Below are positions 53,591-64,000 of a stretch of DNA of 64,000 nt, one piece after another; within the stretch, counting starts at the first letter, position 1, and every line of letters begins with the position of its first letter. The position numbers were made by a program, and so were the translations under genes. Origin of the DNA: Chlorophyllum brunneum. Taxonomy: Eukaryota > Basidiomycota > Agaricomycetes > Agaricales > Agaricaceae. Below the pieces are notes generated by a model. It did no database searches and was not told where the DNA came from. It saw nothing but the letters and a program-made list of their open reading frames with translations. The DNA is taken from contig OY756146.1 of NCBI GenBank assembly GCA_963576785.1, forward strand, positions 124,001-188,000, in the 5' to 3' direction.

Positions 53591-56154
53591 AACTCATGAT
53601 TTTCCTTGGTTGGACATCAGATAGGAAAAATTATCATTTCATGAGGTACCTAAATGGAAATGTAATCTATACATCTCCAACAGCCATATTTAGTAAAGAA
53701 CATTTCCCTAAATGTATTGGGAAAAAGTGAGAAGAATGGATGAACCAACCATCATCTTCTACTTCTCGAAGTACACCTTCAGAAGTAATCATCTTCCATA
53801 CTCCAGATCCATCTACTAGTCTGCCTTTAAATAGACCACCAAACACTATTCCCTAAACTTCTTCTGAAAGTTCTCCAGAAGATAAGACTTATAGATCTGT
53901 TCATGGACAAATTCCAACTCCTTTCCCTGAACCTAAAAAAAATAAAGGAAAGGGAAAAGCACCAAATATTGATACAGATGTTCAGGAGGAGTGAGATAGT
54001 ATTGTGCAAAACATTCTCTTTCCACCAAGAGAAGTACAGACACCAGAAGATGATGACAGTGATGGGTTATTATATGCTGATCCACCTAATCATCCTGAAG
54101 GTCCAAACCATTTGCCTTCTCAAAGAGATGATCTGGATAAACAACCTTTCATACCCTATACCCCTGTCAAAGATAATTGGAATGCTAGTCCTTCTGTACC
54201 ATGAGGTCACTTGGACCAAATACTGGTTCCTGAAAAACCTTAGAGACTGCAAAGAACCAGAAAAGTACCTGAATGTCCAGGAAACTTCTATGGTTCTACA
54301 AAGCATCCAACTAAAATACTCCAGAACTATGAGATGTTCCAACCTCCTAAGTCAAAATTGACAAGTTCTACGAGTAGACTTGTTAGACAAATTCAATCAG
54401 AGGCTTCTAAACCTGGAATAATTGATAGACGTTCTCAGCACAAAGCTTCTACATTAGAAGACTTATACAGAGAAGGAGAAGTAGGGATGATCAATTATCT
54501 GTGTACTCAAAAAGTTGAATCACCATTAGTTCCTATTTCTTTCAATGAGCTAAATCAACTACCATCAGAAGAGAAATCTAAATGGTGGAAAGTGTGCTTA
54601 GAAGAGTTAAATTTGCTCAAAGGAAGACATGTTTATGACATAGCTAAACATCCACCTGGAAGAAAAGCCATCAAAAATAGATGGATTTTTACATCCAAGT
54701 CAGGTGGTTGATACCATGCTCAACTAGTAGCAAAAGGATTCTCTCAGATAGAGGGAATTGATTATGATGAACTATTTTCACCAGTAGTTTGTTATGAGAC
54801 AGTGCAACTCATATTTGCAGTTGCTGTTCTCAATGATTGGAAGATACTCAGTTTAGATGTTAAAACTGCTTGTCCCTATGGAAAACTGGATGAAAAACTC
54901 TATATGGAACTTCCAGAAGGTTTCAATACAGGTCATGGTAATATGGTTTGTAAATTAAATTGAGCTATTTATGGATTAAAGCAATCTGGATGACAATGGT
55001 GGAAGGAATTGACTAAGTTAATGATTGATCTAGAATTTGTCCAATCCAAATTAGATGCTGGAGTCTATTATTACTACAACCCTGAAACCAAAGAGCTTAT
55101 TATAGCTCTGATTTATGTAGATGATTCCATGTTCATTGGAATCAGAGGCTCTAGACTTCTTTGAGAGAAGCAAGCACTCTTTATAAAGAAATAGAAATGC
55201 CAAGATCTTGGTCCTACCAAAGAATTCCTTGGCATGAAAATTTCACAAAATCCTATAAACCAATCAATTACCCTAGACCAAATGGATTATCTAGGAAAGG
55301 TTCTTGATCAATTTAAAGTAATTGGAAAAGAAGAAATCCCATTACCAAATGGATTTATCTTTGAATCCAATACAGGACAAGCAACACCTAACTTCATAAA
55401 GAGGTATCAACAGTTAGTAGGGTCAGTAATGTATCTGATGATAGGCAGTTGGCCTGACATAGCTTTTGCTACTGTCAAATTATCACAACATATGACTAAT
55501 CCTACTAAAGTGTATTACTCTTTTTTTTTTTTTTTTTTTTAATCAACAATTTATATAGTAGTGCTCAAACACAGTCTGCATATACATACATACAAAAAGT
55601 ATAAGTACAAAATGTTCAGAGAAGGGAAAGTAAACTAACCCTATGAGACTCAATGTCATCTAAATTGTAACTTAGAGTAATCATTGATATATACATTGTT
55701 TGATAAGACCAAGAGAAAAAGAGAAAGAAACTGATAGAAACTGATGAGGAGAAACTACCAAATCACAAACTCAAAGGAAAAACAATGAACTATACTAGCA
55801 TGTGGAGGGGTACTGCCCAAACACCACAAAAATGATGAAAAGAGAATAAAAACTACATAAATCAGTAGACAAGCAGGAAGGGGGAGATAAGAAAAATGGA
55901 TTTCAAAAGTCCATAACCAAAAGCACAAGGAAAAAAATAAAGGAGAAAGGACTCACCCACTAAAGTGCATTACAATGCAGGCTTACATTTGCTAAAGTAT
56001 CTTAATACTACTCGCAAATATAGAATTACCTATAATGGAAGTTCTATGCAAGGCCTTAATGCATTCTCTGACTCTGATTGGGCTGGTGATCCAATTAGTC
56101 ACAAATCTGTAACTGGATATTTCTGTTTATTAGCTAGCAGAGCAATTGAGTGAT
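53591..56154 (+). pseudogene. Ty1/copia pol remnant (integrase C-terminus, RT, RNase H)
   Basis: Order as in copia: integrase C-terminal motif (FLGWTSDRKNYHF... near 53600), a variable acidic/Pro linker (53750-54330), then RT from 54560 (WWKVCLEELNLL, NRWIFTSKSGG, AKGFSQIEGIDYDELFSPVV, VKTACPYG, YVDDS at 55111-55127, GSVMYLMIGSWPDIAFA near 55430) and RNase H (HLLKYLNTTRKYRI, SDSDWAGD near 56070). Many stops, no LTRs found, A+T-rich. Split at 55519-55958 by a LINE C tail. Left border is LINE A ORF1, right border the chimeric-element fragment. Confidence 0.88.
55519..55958 (-). mobile_element. LINE C tail-only insertion with TSD
   Basis: Poly(T) from 55521, then about 420 bases of family C 3' UTR (compare 57410-57830), no coding sequence. 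TSDs ACTAAAGTGTATTAC (55504-55518) and ACTAAAGTGCATTAC (55959-55973), one difference in 15. Inserted in the copia RT-RNase H region. Confidence 0.88.
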
Positions 56155-56312
56155 AACAAGCCAACCAAAAGAACAGGCCACCCCTTACCAGTGTACCATG
56201 CCTTCAGGAACCTCTCTGGGGGTAGCACCTGGTTATTAGTAGAAATACACCATACTTCAGGATACTGGGTAGGTTTGGGTTGACTTGGGGAAACTCAGGT
56301 TGATTGGTGTTA
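56155..56312 (+). repeat. Decayed fragment of the chimeric element
   Basis: Alignable by eye to 16535-16690 throughout, including the AACCCCTCTGGGGGT hairpin region and the GGGAAACTCAGGTTGATTGG end. Nearly every CpG in the 16.5-kb copy is TpG or CpA here. Shows the body sequence is a dispersed repeat and not unique to one insertion. Its ends in this place are ragged. Confidence 0.75.
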
Positions 56313-57387
56313 TGTCCAAACCTCAAACCTATGTCAGAGGTTATGACAAGTTCCCAGAAGCAATACCACTCATCCTACCACTACAATCCAACAATGCCAT
56401 CATTGACTCTCTACTCCAACTAGCCTGGAAATATGTACCATACTTACATGTATGCAACACCAATGGACTCTACTTATGCAGTATCGAGAACAACCTCTAT
56501 GGTGCCTGGAATAATGGTTGGAAAGCATGACCTACTTACTACTGAAGGAACAATGTAGTACATCCACCCCTACATGTACACTCGTGGTCCAGTGCTCAAA
56601 GTGCTCATTCACCAACAAGTTGCTGATGGAATCTATTGCATAGAGATGCAACCTAGGGACTTATCACCAGACAATGAACCTGCTGTACCCAGTAGTGACA
56701 GCAACAACTCTCCCCATCTACTATTGCAATCTACTCGAGCCTTTGTCAAGTCGCCCAAGTCTTATCTCTCCAAAGAACCAATTGCTTTGATGTCATCCTT
56801 ATCATCCAACTCTGATCACCTTATGAATGCAGTTTTTCCATTGCCACCATTGTCATTATTGCCATCTACTACCTCATCCTGCATGTCTTGTGATTGCAGC
56901 TGTTCTGATGAATCTCTGAAGATGAGTAAGCACTCATCTGTTTCATCTTCATCAGTTTTACTTTGCTCTATATTTAGTTGTTTCACCTTTATCATGTCTA
57001 TCTTTAGTAGCATTTTGTCTTGAGTTTCATATCTATTAGTTTTACATTGTGAAACTTGTTTCAGTCTCATTATCTATACTCCATAGTAATTATAGAAAAG
57101 AAGTAGTTAGTATAAATCACTGACTGTATTAGGAAGTCAAAGCTTAAGCTTTGATCTTCTACAGAGATAGCCTTCTTGATTGCCCAAGAAGAGTTTCCAT
57201 TGACAGTTGCTGTCAATCAATAGAAGATTGCTTAACTGCTTATTCTCTACTTACTCTTATTACTCAGAGCTATGAGATAAACAGGATTCCCATTTCTTGG
57301 TTGAGTAACAACAGTTTGATAATATTTGCTTATTTGGTTACTTGGCTGAGATAGGTATTAAGGCCATACTCTAGAGGTTGCATCCTC
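56313..57387. other. Decayed A+T-rich stretch with unrecognised short frames
   Basis: No known domain found. One frame on the plus strand (56285-56530) reads through the repeat end into SKPQTYVRGYDKFPEAIPL... and stops; another (56574-57023) reads MYTRGPVLKVLIHQQVADG and then Ser/Pro-rich sequence. Their adjacency and balanced composition suggest one former coding region with a frameshift, but I cannot name it. 57030-57387 shows nothing recognisable. Possibly remains of a host gene or of another element. Confidence 0.35.
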
Positions 57388-57806
57388 TTTTTTTTTATTT
57401 TATTTTATTTTAAATCATCAATTTATATAGTGGTACTCGATCGCAGTCCGTGTGTACATACATACAAAAGGCATACTCATACAAAGTGTTCAGAGAGGGG
57501 AAAGTAAGCTGACCCCGTGAGACTCGATGCCGTCTAGCACATACACTAGAGTGGTGTTTGGTACCAATAATGTCCTGAGAGAGAGTAAGAAAGAGGAAAA
57601 AGATAGAGGAAACCATCTATCCGCAGTCACAAAGGAGAACAGGGAACAGTACTAGCGTGTGGGGGGGCAAGCCCCGGACCACGGGAGGGGGGAGATAGAA
57701 GGAAGACTATTTAGAATAGTAAACTAGCGAGGAAGGGAGATAAAGAGACATGAAAGTGAAGTCCATAACCGGGAGAGCAAAAGGAAAAGAGAAAGAGAGA
57801 AAGGAA

Positions 57807-60800
57807 TCAAACCGGAGCCGACCCGAACCTCTGACGATCTTGACAATGACGTGGCGGGGGAATTGACCCAGTGCGGATACGAGGGCATTCAGCTTCCGGG
57901 GGGAAGGCGAACGCAGAGGGATTGCGGCGCAAGAAGTTGGTGAACTCCTTGATAGTGCTGATGCCGAAGTGGTGGTCGAAGTTCTGGCACCGATATAAGA
58001 TGTGTGACCTGGTTTGAACCATCTGGTTGTCACAGTGGTGGCAGGCCAGGTCCTCGTTGGGGAAGAACCATAGATGGTACTCCCCAATCGGGGTATGGCA
58101 GAGTATGGCACGACAAGCTCGTGCGAAGAGCTGTGGCTGGTATCTGCATTCTCATATCCAGGGCCCAGACTTGATGTGCGATGGTAGAGCAGAAGCCCCA
58201 TTCACCCGCACTGGAAGGTGGAGGAAGGAGCTACCACAGTAGGACTTGAAGCCAAACATGGCTTGCCATGTGTGGATGGCGCATTCAGCGGACTTCTTTC
58301 GGAGGTAGTCGATCGAGTTGGGGACCCAGTGGTTACGACCTCAGTTTGGCCAGGCAACTGTTTGGATCCAGTCGTGGGTGGCTTTTTGCAACCCGTACTT
58401 GCACTTGGACGGAGTGTGGTAGAAGGAAAGGCGGCGCTGGTTGGATTCATTGAACCAGGCCAGGAGTGCCTTCGAGGTGAGGATAGACTGTCGCTGGCAG
58501 GAGTGCAGCGAACAGTCGAGCAGTAGTCGGGAGGCTACGAGGGAGTCTGTAAACACATGGATGTATTCCACCTGGTCATAATCAGCGGAGGCGAGGACCT
58601 TGGTGATGCCTAGGTACTGCGCGACCAGCTCTGTGTCAGTGGAGGTGGTGCCTCCGAGCCTCTTCATGATAGACATTCCTCCATCTAGATGTCATATGGT
58701 GGCCGCCGCCGTGTACTGGCTGGCAAGCGGGTTGGGGTTGGGGTAGACCGAGCCGTCCATGCCAATAGTGATGGACTTGGGGTCTGTCGTCGCATTCATC
58801 GTCACGTCATTCCAGAGGGTCATCAAGAGGTGGGGTTTGTCTCAGTTGAAACCTATGAAAGAAACATTAGTAGGAAACCAGTCAAGTAACCTACGTCTGG
58901 GCCAGAGAGTCTTAGAAACGGAGTTGAAAGATTCTATATAGCAGGTCTCGGGGATGGGGCGGGAAACATCCATCACTGCTCCAAGTGTCTTCTTCTTCTG
59001 AATCTTGGTGAAATTCTTGATGTGAAGTTGATGTGGGGAAGAATGATACTCTTTTACCAATCTTGCCAGTGTGTGTTCGTCGTCCAAAGTGTGTAGCCTC
59101 GACGTTTGTCATTCAGCGAGCTTTCGGAGGTGGAGTTTAATAGGCATGAGCCCTGCAAGGGACTCAACACCGCCGGTGGGGGATGTTCGGAAGGCCCCGG
59201 TGATCCAAAGGGCAGCACAATGCTGCATTTTGTTGAGGATGTCGCAAGTTCCCTTCGTCCAGGACTTGTCATGGAACCAGAGTCGATATCCGTATGTCGC
59301 AACAGGTATGACACACGAGCGATACAGGAGTCTCTTGTTACTAGGGGACAGCCCTCTTGCCGAGTTCCCTAGCATCCTCATTGCCTTGACCATTGAGATG
59401 GCCTTGGCGGAGTAGTACTGTACATGCTCCTTGAAAGTGAGCATTCGGTCGAAATAGAATCTGAGGTATCGCCAGTGCACCTTCGGCTTGAGTGGGGTGT
59501 GACCTGTGAAGGGTGGTGAACCCAGGTCAATGGGAGGGTTGGTGTCCTGTCTCGCACAGGTGAAGTGAAAGACCTCAGACTTGCTGTGTTTGATTGTGAG
59601 GCTGAACTTTCCCATGAGCCGCTCCATTTCGTGGTACATATGTTGGAGTATCTCGATGTTGCGTTTGAGGGAGGGGGACTGGGTGACCAGAGTGCCGTCA
59701 TCGACAAAGGAGAGGACGTCGAAGTTCCAGCGGAGGCGGTGTTCTTCCATTCGCACATCAAAGATGTGGAGGAGGGGTGCGAGGTACAGTGCAGAGAGGA
59801 TGGGGCTGAGGGCAGAGCCCTGCCCCACTCCCACTGCAACATTGAATTCTGGGGAAGTCTCATTGTTCCACCGGTAGGAGGTGCATTGTCCTTCGAGGTA
59901 GTTGCCGAAGAAAGCCGTGATTTGTTGAGGGAACCCCTGCCATTCGAGTATGTTAGCAAGGAGTGCATGGTTGAGGGAGGGGAAGAATTGGGCAATGTCA
60001 AATGCAAGCACCAATGTCTTCTTCTTCTTCGTCCAGGCTTCCCAGATGATGTGGGTAAGAAAGAGGCCTGCGTCCTCGGTGGATCGCTGGCGTATCACTC
60101 CCAGTTGGTGGGAGTGAAGGACCTTGAACTTCACTGCTTTGTACTGCAGTCGTTTGGCTAGCATCTTCTCAATGAGCTTGCCAAGTGTGTTGAGTAAGAC
60201 AATTGGTCGGAACGCCTTAGGGGTGGAGTAGTCAGGTTTGTTCGGCTTGGGAATTATGACCGACATCGACTTTTTGAAGTGTGAGGGCCAGGCACGCACT
60301 ACCGATTTGGAGGAAGAGTGTGGCGCAGGTGTCTGTGGCAGTAATCTGTTTGAGGTGGGACCAGGAGACGTGGTCGGGGCCGGGGGCGGAGGAGTTCGAG
60401 GTATCCTTGAGCAACTCCATCATCTCTAAGAGAGAGAAGTCAACCCAAGTCCTACTCTCCTCCCCCGTTGGAGGGGGAAGTTCCTGTAGAACTGCCGCAT
60501 CGACTGGTCGATTGTGTGCTGCATTGTAGTGTTGGTCAAGGGCTCTCCACAGGCTGTCTGTAGTGAGACATGGTCGGCCATTGTGGCGGATGGCTTCTGT
60601 GGCCGGGAGGGCCCGATCTTTGACCCATGGCATCAAGTCCCATGGCCGTTTGTTGTCGACTGAGATCTCTTGTATCCTCTTGTCGAAATACTCCCTCTTC
60701 ACCTTCCTCGTGGTCTTGCAAAAGGCGGCCCATTTGCGCCTGTTCTTTCGGTCCACTCGGTGTGCCGCGAGCGCTGTGGCACACTCTTCATTCCACTAGG

Positions 60801-61842
60801 TCTTGGATCTGGTGGTGATCTTGGACTTCTTCGCGTGGCGGTCCCAGGATCTGTGAAATAAGCCTCCGAGTTCTTCGACAGATCCCTCCAACTCGTCCAT
60901 GTCGTCCATTGGCCAGTTCCTGTTGATGATTCCTTCCGTAATATCTGTTAAGAACCTGGTTTCTTCGTCTGATCCCTTGGGCATCGTCAATCTCTCTATG
61001 ATGATGTCCATATGCGGGATCGGGATGTTGATAAGCAGGGGGGCGTGGTCCGAGTTGTACCAGTCACCCGCTTGGATGGTGTGGGAGGGGATGTAAGGTA
61101 ACATCGCCGAAACAAAGAGGAGGTCGATGACCATATCCAGGAGGTTAGGATCTGCAGCATAGCATGTTGGAATGGCCACAGTTGGAGTCGTCCTCACGAG
61201 GTTGAGGGCTTCAGAGACCATGAGCAGCCGGTCTGCACTTGTCAGGTGTTGCACCGCCGAAGGGTCCCATAGCTCTGATCTTATGTTGATGTCGCCGCCC
61301 ATCAGTATGAATGGTGGTAGATCGAAGAGTTGCTCCTCGAGGAAGTGGAGCGCGGTGTTGCAACTGTCATTGTAGATGTTGAGCAGTAGTAGTTCTTCTC
61401 CTCCTGCATATAGGGATATACACAGGAGGTCTCGATATTCAATGATGTCCCGTTAAACGGATGGTCGGAGTTTTGTGAGTCTCCTATGGGCAAAGGCTAA
61501 GACTTGTGGTATAGTGCGGTGATTTAGGTCGACCGTGCATGCGGGAAGCCACCGGCGTCCAACTTGGAGGACTTCTTCGGCAGGGAGGGGATACGAGAGG
61601 AGTGTCCAGTCGGGATGGACTGGGCCGCCTACAAGTGGGACCCTGTCACTAGAGACAGGGGAAGGGATGTTGTGGAGGTATCTCCATGGGGGTTCTTGTA
61701 TGAGGAGGAGGTTGACGTCACCTCTGCGTGCAAGGACTGTCTCCATCACTCCATAAGATCTTCCAACATTGTGCGAGCAGACCTTCAACACCCTCAGTAG
61801 TGAGCAAGGAGGCCTGTCTTGTGCGTCGGGTGTGTGATTCAT
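57807..61842 (-). pseudogene. LINE C ORF2 (EN-RT-RNase H-knuckle), several stops
   Basis: ATG 61842 within ATGA. APE endonuclease: QEPPW at residues 49-53, MGGDINIRSELWD near 61300, SDHAPL near 61045. TAA at 61453 and TAG near 60800 (TGG expected in WWNEEC) interrupt it. A small deletion near 60290 shifts frame. RT 59109-60299: AFDIAQFFPSLNH, GVGQGSALSP, FVDDGTLV near 59700, FYFDRMLTFKEH. RNase H at about 58340-58790 (GMDGSVYPN, ELVAQYLGI, HVFTDSLVASR) between further stops. C-terminal knuckle C-x2-C-x7-H-x4-C near 57990-58045. Stop 57807-57809. Confidence 0.9.
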
Positions 61843-63932
61843 TTGGGGGGGTTGGTCTGGCTTCGACCAGCCGGGGAAAAGCAGGGAGGGGCGAGTGGAA
61901 CTCCCTTGTTGGCCCTAAGCTCGAGGGCTTTGTTGGCGTGCCAGTCGTGGTCGAATTGCTTCTTCCAGAACAGGCATTTGCGGTCGGTGGCGAGGTGCTC
62001 CTTGCCACAGTTGGGGCACGATGCCTTGTGAGGGCAAGGTTCTCCGGCAGGGGTGGCCGCAATCGGTGGATCAGTCTTGTCGTTGCCCTTGCAGCAGCTG
62101 GCAAAGGAGCAGTGATTGGCGGTGGAGTGGGGGCCCTTGCAGTGTGCGCACGTGTAGAGCCTTGCCCAGCATTGAACGAGGGGGTGGCCCCACCTGCAGT
62201 ACTTGCCACAGAACAGGATGCCCGGGTTGGCAGTGGCCTTCCTGATGCGGAAAAGTCTGCCGTAGATGTTGAGGAACTTGTCCTCGATTTTGCCGATGTT
62301 GGACCCCGCCTTGGAGTCCCATATCTCGAACCAAACTATGCAGGTGTCCGAGTGCTTGGAGTTTCGTTGCACCCTCGGGGGTGACACGAGTTGGATGGCA
62401 TCCAAGTGGATCGAACTGCGAATGCTGGCGGTGACGTCTTCGGCCATCAGAATCTGGCCGCGGGGGGTGATGTAAGATACATCTGTGACCTTCACGAACG
62501 ACTTCGACTTTGGGAGGGAGACTTTGCCCGTGGTGGTCCCCTCAAATTTGTCTTTGAGCCAAGCCTTGACGGCGTCTAGCTCAGTTGGAGTCAACACCTC
62601 CGAGGTGTGGACCATGAGGCCCAGCTTACCCTGCGAGGTGGCAATGATCCGGGCTTTTGACTTCCCCGCGATGAGGCAGGCGTTAAGGGAGTCGATGATG
62701 GTGCTGAAGTTGGGCGACGTCGGACCAGTCAGAAGGGGAATGATCACCTGTTTGCGCAAGGGACCATTGAGTGTCGAGCAGATGGTGGCCACCTTTCTGG
62801 TCAGCCTTTTGTCCGCGGGGGAGGAGGGGGAGAAGGCGGCATCGTACATAGCCACAACCTTCTCGTGCGACAGTTCCGGAAACTTGCTGGCGAATTCCAG
62901 GAGCTTGAGGGGGTCCCGCCCAGTGGTGGTGGGAGGAGGTTTCTTTCCCCCAGCTGCAGCAGCAGCATAGGAGGACTTGGCCTGGGGGGCTGGGGCGGTC
63001 TTGGGGGGTGGGCCAACGGGAGGGATCGTGTTCGGGGTTTTTGGAGCTCCGGGCTGGGTGGCCTTGGCGCGCCATGCCCTAGACGGCTTCTTGTGTGAGA
63101 CAGTTCGGAACTCTGTCTCAGTGATCATCTGGACGTCCTCATCTGGGATGTCCGGTTTGGTCTTGGCATCTTCAGTGATGCCCGGGGTGATAATCTGCTT
63201 GATAACGTCCATGCGGACGTCGTCAGGTTTGCACGAGGGGCCTCCGGGGCCCCGTCGCAGGGGGGAAAGGTCAGGCTGGGGGGTTTCCTCAGCACGGACA
63301 ATGATCTTACCAAAGTTGATGCCAAGCCAACCATGGAGATTGTTCTTCTCCTCATCAATGGCCACCTTGAGCCATCCCGCCTTCATCAAGGTACCTGTAA
63401 GTTCAATAAAGGCGTGCCCAAAAGCGAGCCCATCGTTGCTGCTCATATTGAAAGTGCTGCAGGCCTTGACCCATGCAGAGATCTTACTGACCTCCTGAAC
63501 AGCATCATCATAGAACTCCTCAGGGGAGCCGTCATGCTCCCTGGCGTCGTCATCGATCCTTGGGGCCAACTCCTCCTCTACCTGCTCAGCCCAGTCCTTG
63601 TCCTTTCCAGCCTCGCCAGAGTAGTAATGGTCGCCCTCCTTCCTGGGGCGTTTGGAGGACCGATGGGAGGTCTTCACTGTGGTACCAGCTAAGGGGACCG
63701 TGAGGGAGGGTGGTGTGGTCAGGATGGCCACAGGGGTGGTGGAGGCCGAGCCAACTAAAGGGGAAGGGCCAGCAGCGGCTGACATCCTGGTGAGCAGGAT
63801 GCCAGGGGGGGGCGGAGCCATAGAGGCTGCGAAGAGGGAGGGGGCGGGGACACGTGGCGAGTACCTGAACACATCTTCCTCACTGTCTGATGCAGGATCT
63901 CTGCGAGAGAGATCGGAACGTAACGCAGGCAT
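61839..63932 (-). CDS. LINE C ORF1 protein (gag-like, zinc knuckles)
   Basis: 697 codons, intact. ATG 63932 (MPALRSDLS); an in-frame TTG extension reaches 63983. N-terminus Pro/Ala-rich and charged (about 1-200). Middle: Pro-rich linker with QAKSSYAAAAAGGKK. About 360-560: folded region with KSKSFVKVTDVSYITPRGQ and WFEIWDSKAGS, comparable to the family A ORF1 segment before its knuckles. About 575-670: cysteine knuckles CGKYCRWGHPLVQC, CAHCKGPHSTANHC, CPNCGKEHLATDRKC. Probably coats LINE RNA. Stop TGA 61839-61841 overlaps the ORF2 ATG. Being intact while ORF2 has many stops suggests recent decay or chance. Confidence 0.9.
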   Translation of the reverse strand: MPALRSDLSRRDPASDSEEDVFRYSPRVPAPSLFAASMAPPPPGILLTRMSAAAGPSPLVGSASTTPVAILTTPPSLTVPLAGTTVKTSHRSSKRPRKEGDHYYSGEAGKDKDWAEQVEEELAPRIDDDAREHDGSPEEFYDDAVQEVSKISAWVKACSTFNMSSNDGLAFGHAFIELTGTLMKAGWLKVAIDEEKNNLHGWLGINFGKIIVRAEETPQPDLSPLRRGPGGPSCKPDDVRMDVIKQIITPGITEDAKTKPDIPDEDVQMITETEFRTVSHKKPSRAWRAKATQPGAPKTPNTIPPVGPPPKTAPAPQAKSSYAAAAAGGKKPPPTTTGRDPLKLLEFASKFPELSHEKVVAMYDAAFSPSSPADKRLTRKVATICSTLNGPLRKQVIIPLLTGPTSPNFSTIIDSLNACLIAGKSKARIIATSQGKLGLMVHTSEVLTPTELDAVKAWLKDKFEGTTTGKVSLPKSKSFVKVTDVSYITPRGQILMAEDVTASIRSSIHLDAIQLVSPPRVQRNSKHSDTCIVWFEIWDSKAGSNIGKIEDKFLNIYGRLFRIRKATANPGILFCGKYCRWGHPLVQCWARLYTCAHCKGPHSTANHCSFASCCKGNDKTDPPIAATPAGEPCPHKASCPNCGKEHLATDRKCLFWKKQFDHDWHANKALELRANKGVPLAPPCFSPAGRSQTNPPK

Positions 63933-64000
63933 GTGGAATATCCTAGTACTATTACTCTCGACCGTATAATTGACTTTTAACAAATCGATGGTGGTGGTAA

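Larger units (their letters stand above)
57388..64000 (-). mobile_element. LINE C, nearly complete copy
   Basis: Minus-strand LINE of a third family. The tail is A-rich with TAAAA repeats (57388-57413), followed by about 390 nt of 3' UTR, a broken ORF2 (57807-61842), intact ORF1 (61839-63932) and at least 68 nt of 5' UTR before the window edge. ORFs overlap by ATGA. Domain order equals families A and B, but the sequence is clearly separate. 5' end not reached with certainty. Confidence 0.93.

Noticed and set aside
63970..64000. TTACCACCACCATC shared by LINE C upstream sequence and the start of the chimeric element (about 15980)
   Set aside because: Fourteen low-complexity bases at a window edge; too weak to claim LINE C ancestry of the body.
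1..64000. CRISPR arrays, bacterial operons, riboswitches
   Set aside because: No short regularly spaced repeats; poly(A) retroelements show the sequence is eukaryotic.

Overview
The window is a retrotransposon graveyard from a fungal genome. It has no recognisable host gene, no rRNA or tRNA gene and no CRISPR. The organism is most likely a basidiomycete. This is inferred from Tad1/I-group LINEs (two ORFs, APE endonuclease, RT, RNase H, terminal zinc knuckle), a self-primed chromodomain Ty3/Gypsy element, a copia remnant and heavy CpG decay. Four kinds of element are nested in each other: LINE families A, B and C, and two copies of one Gypsy family.

Layout. 1-2590: decayed Gypsy copy 1 (minus). 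About 2600-2994: tRNA-derived SINE-like repeat. 2991-8517: mosaic of truncated A and B pieces in both orientations. 8519-12635: LINE C tail split by a young LINE A (8709-12518) whose ORF2 is open from mid-endonuclease to the end. 12636-13906: LINE B, then a 200-N gap. 14107-23683: one long LINE A (minus) split by a 1.8-kb non-coding chimeric element (15965-17772) and a LINE B (19958-22230). 23684-30347: LINE with family A 5' half and family B 3' half, split by a young LINE A (23876-26202). 30348-33545: LINE B. 33546-45559: several A and B copies, including one with an intact 5' end and ORF1 (34064-40322). 45560-53590: LINE A ORF1 carrying a 171-bp A-tail insertion and complete Gypsy copy 2 (46907-53362). 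53591-56154: copia remnant with a C-tail insertion. 56155-57387: decayed sequence with a fragment of the chimeric element. 57388-64000: almost complete LINE C (minus).

How they work together. Six insertions have readable target-site duplications (TSDs), all 15 bp, and every poly(A) tail in the window is followed by G. This suggests A, B and C endonucleases cut alike. The most interesting object is 15965-17772. It has a 5' end resembling that of LINE A, the LINE A 3' tail, a 15-bp TSD, and about 1.4 kb of unrelated GC-rich, hairpin-rich, non-coding body. It looks like a non-autonomous parasite of LINE A. Gypsy copy 2 carries a self-priming signal, a chromodomain and an unrecognised extra ORF before its 3' LTR. 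Decay is mostly CpG to TpG/CpA, seen in LTR pairs, TSD pairs and CGA-to-TGA nonsense codons. Several inverted or missing junctions may be real rearrangements or assembly errors in repeats.
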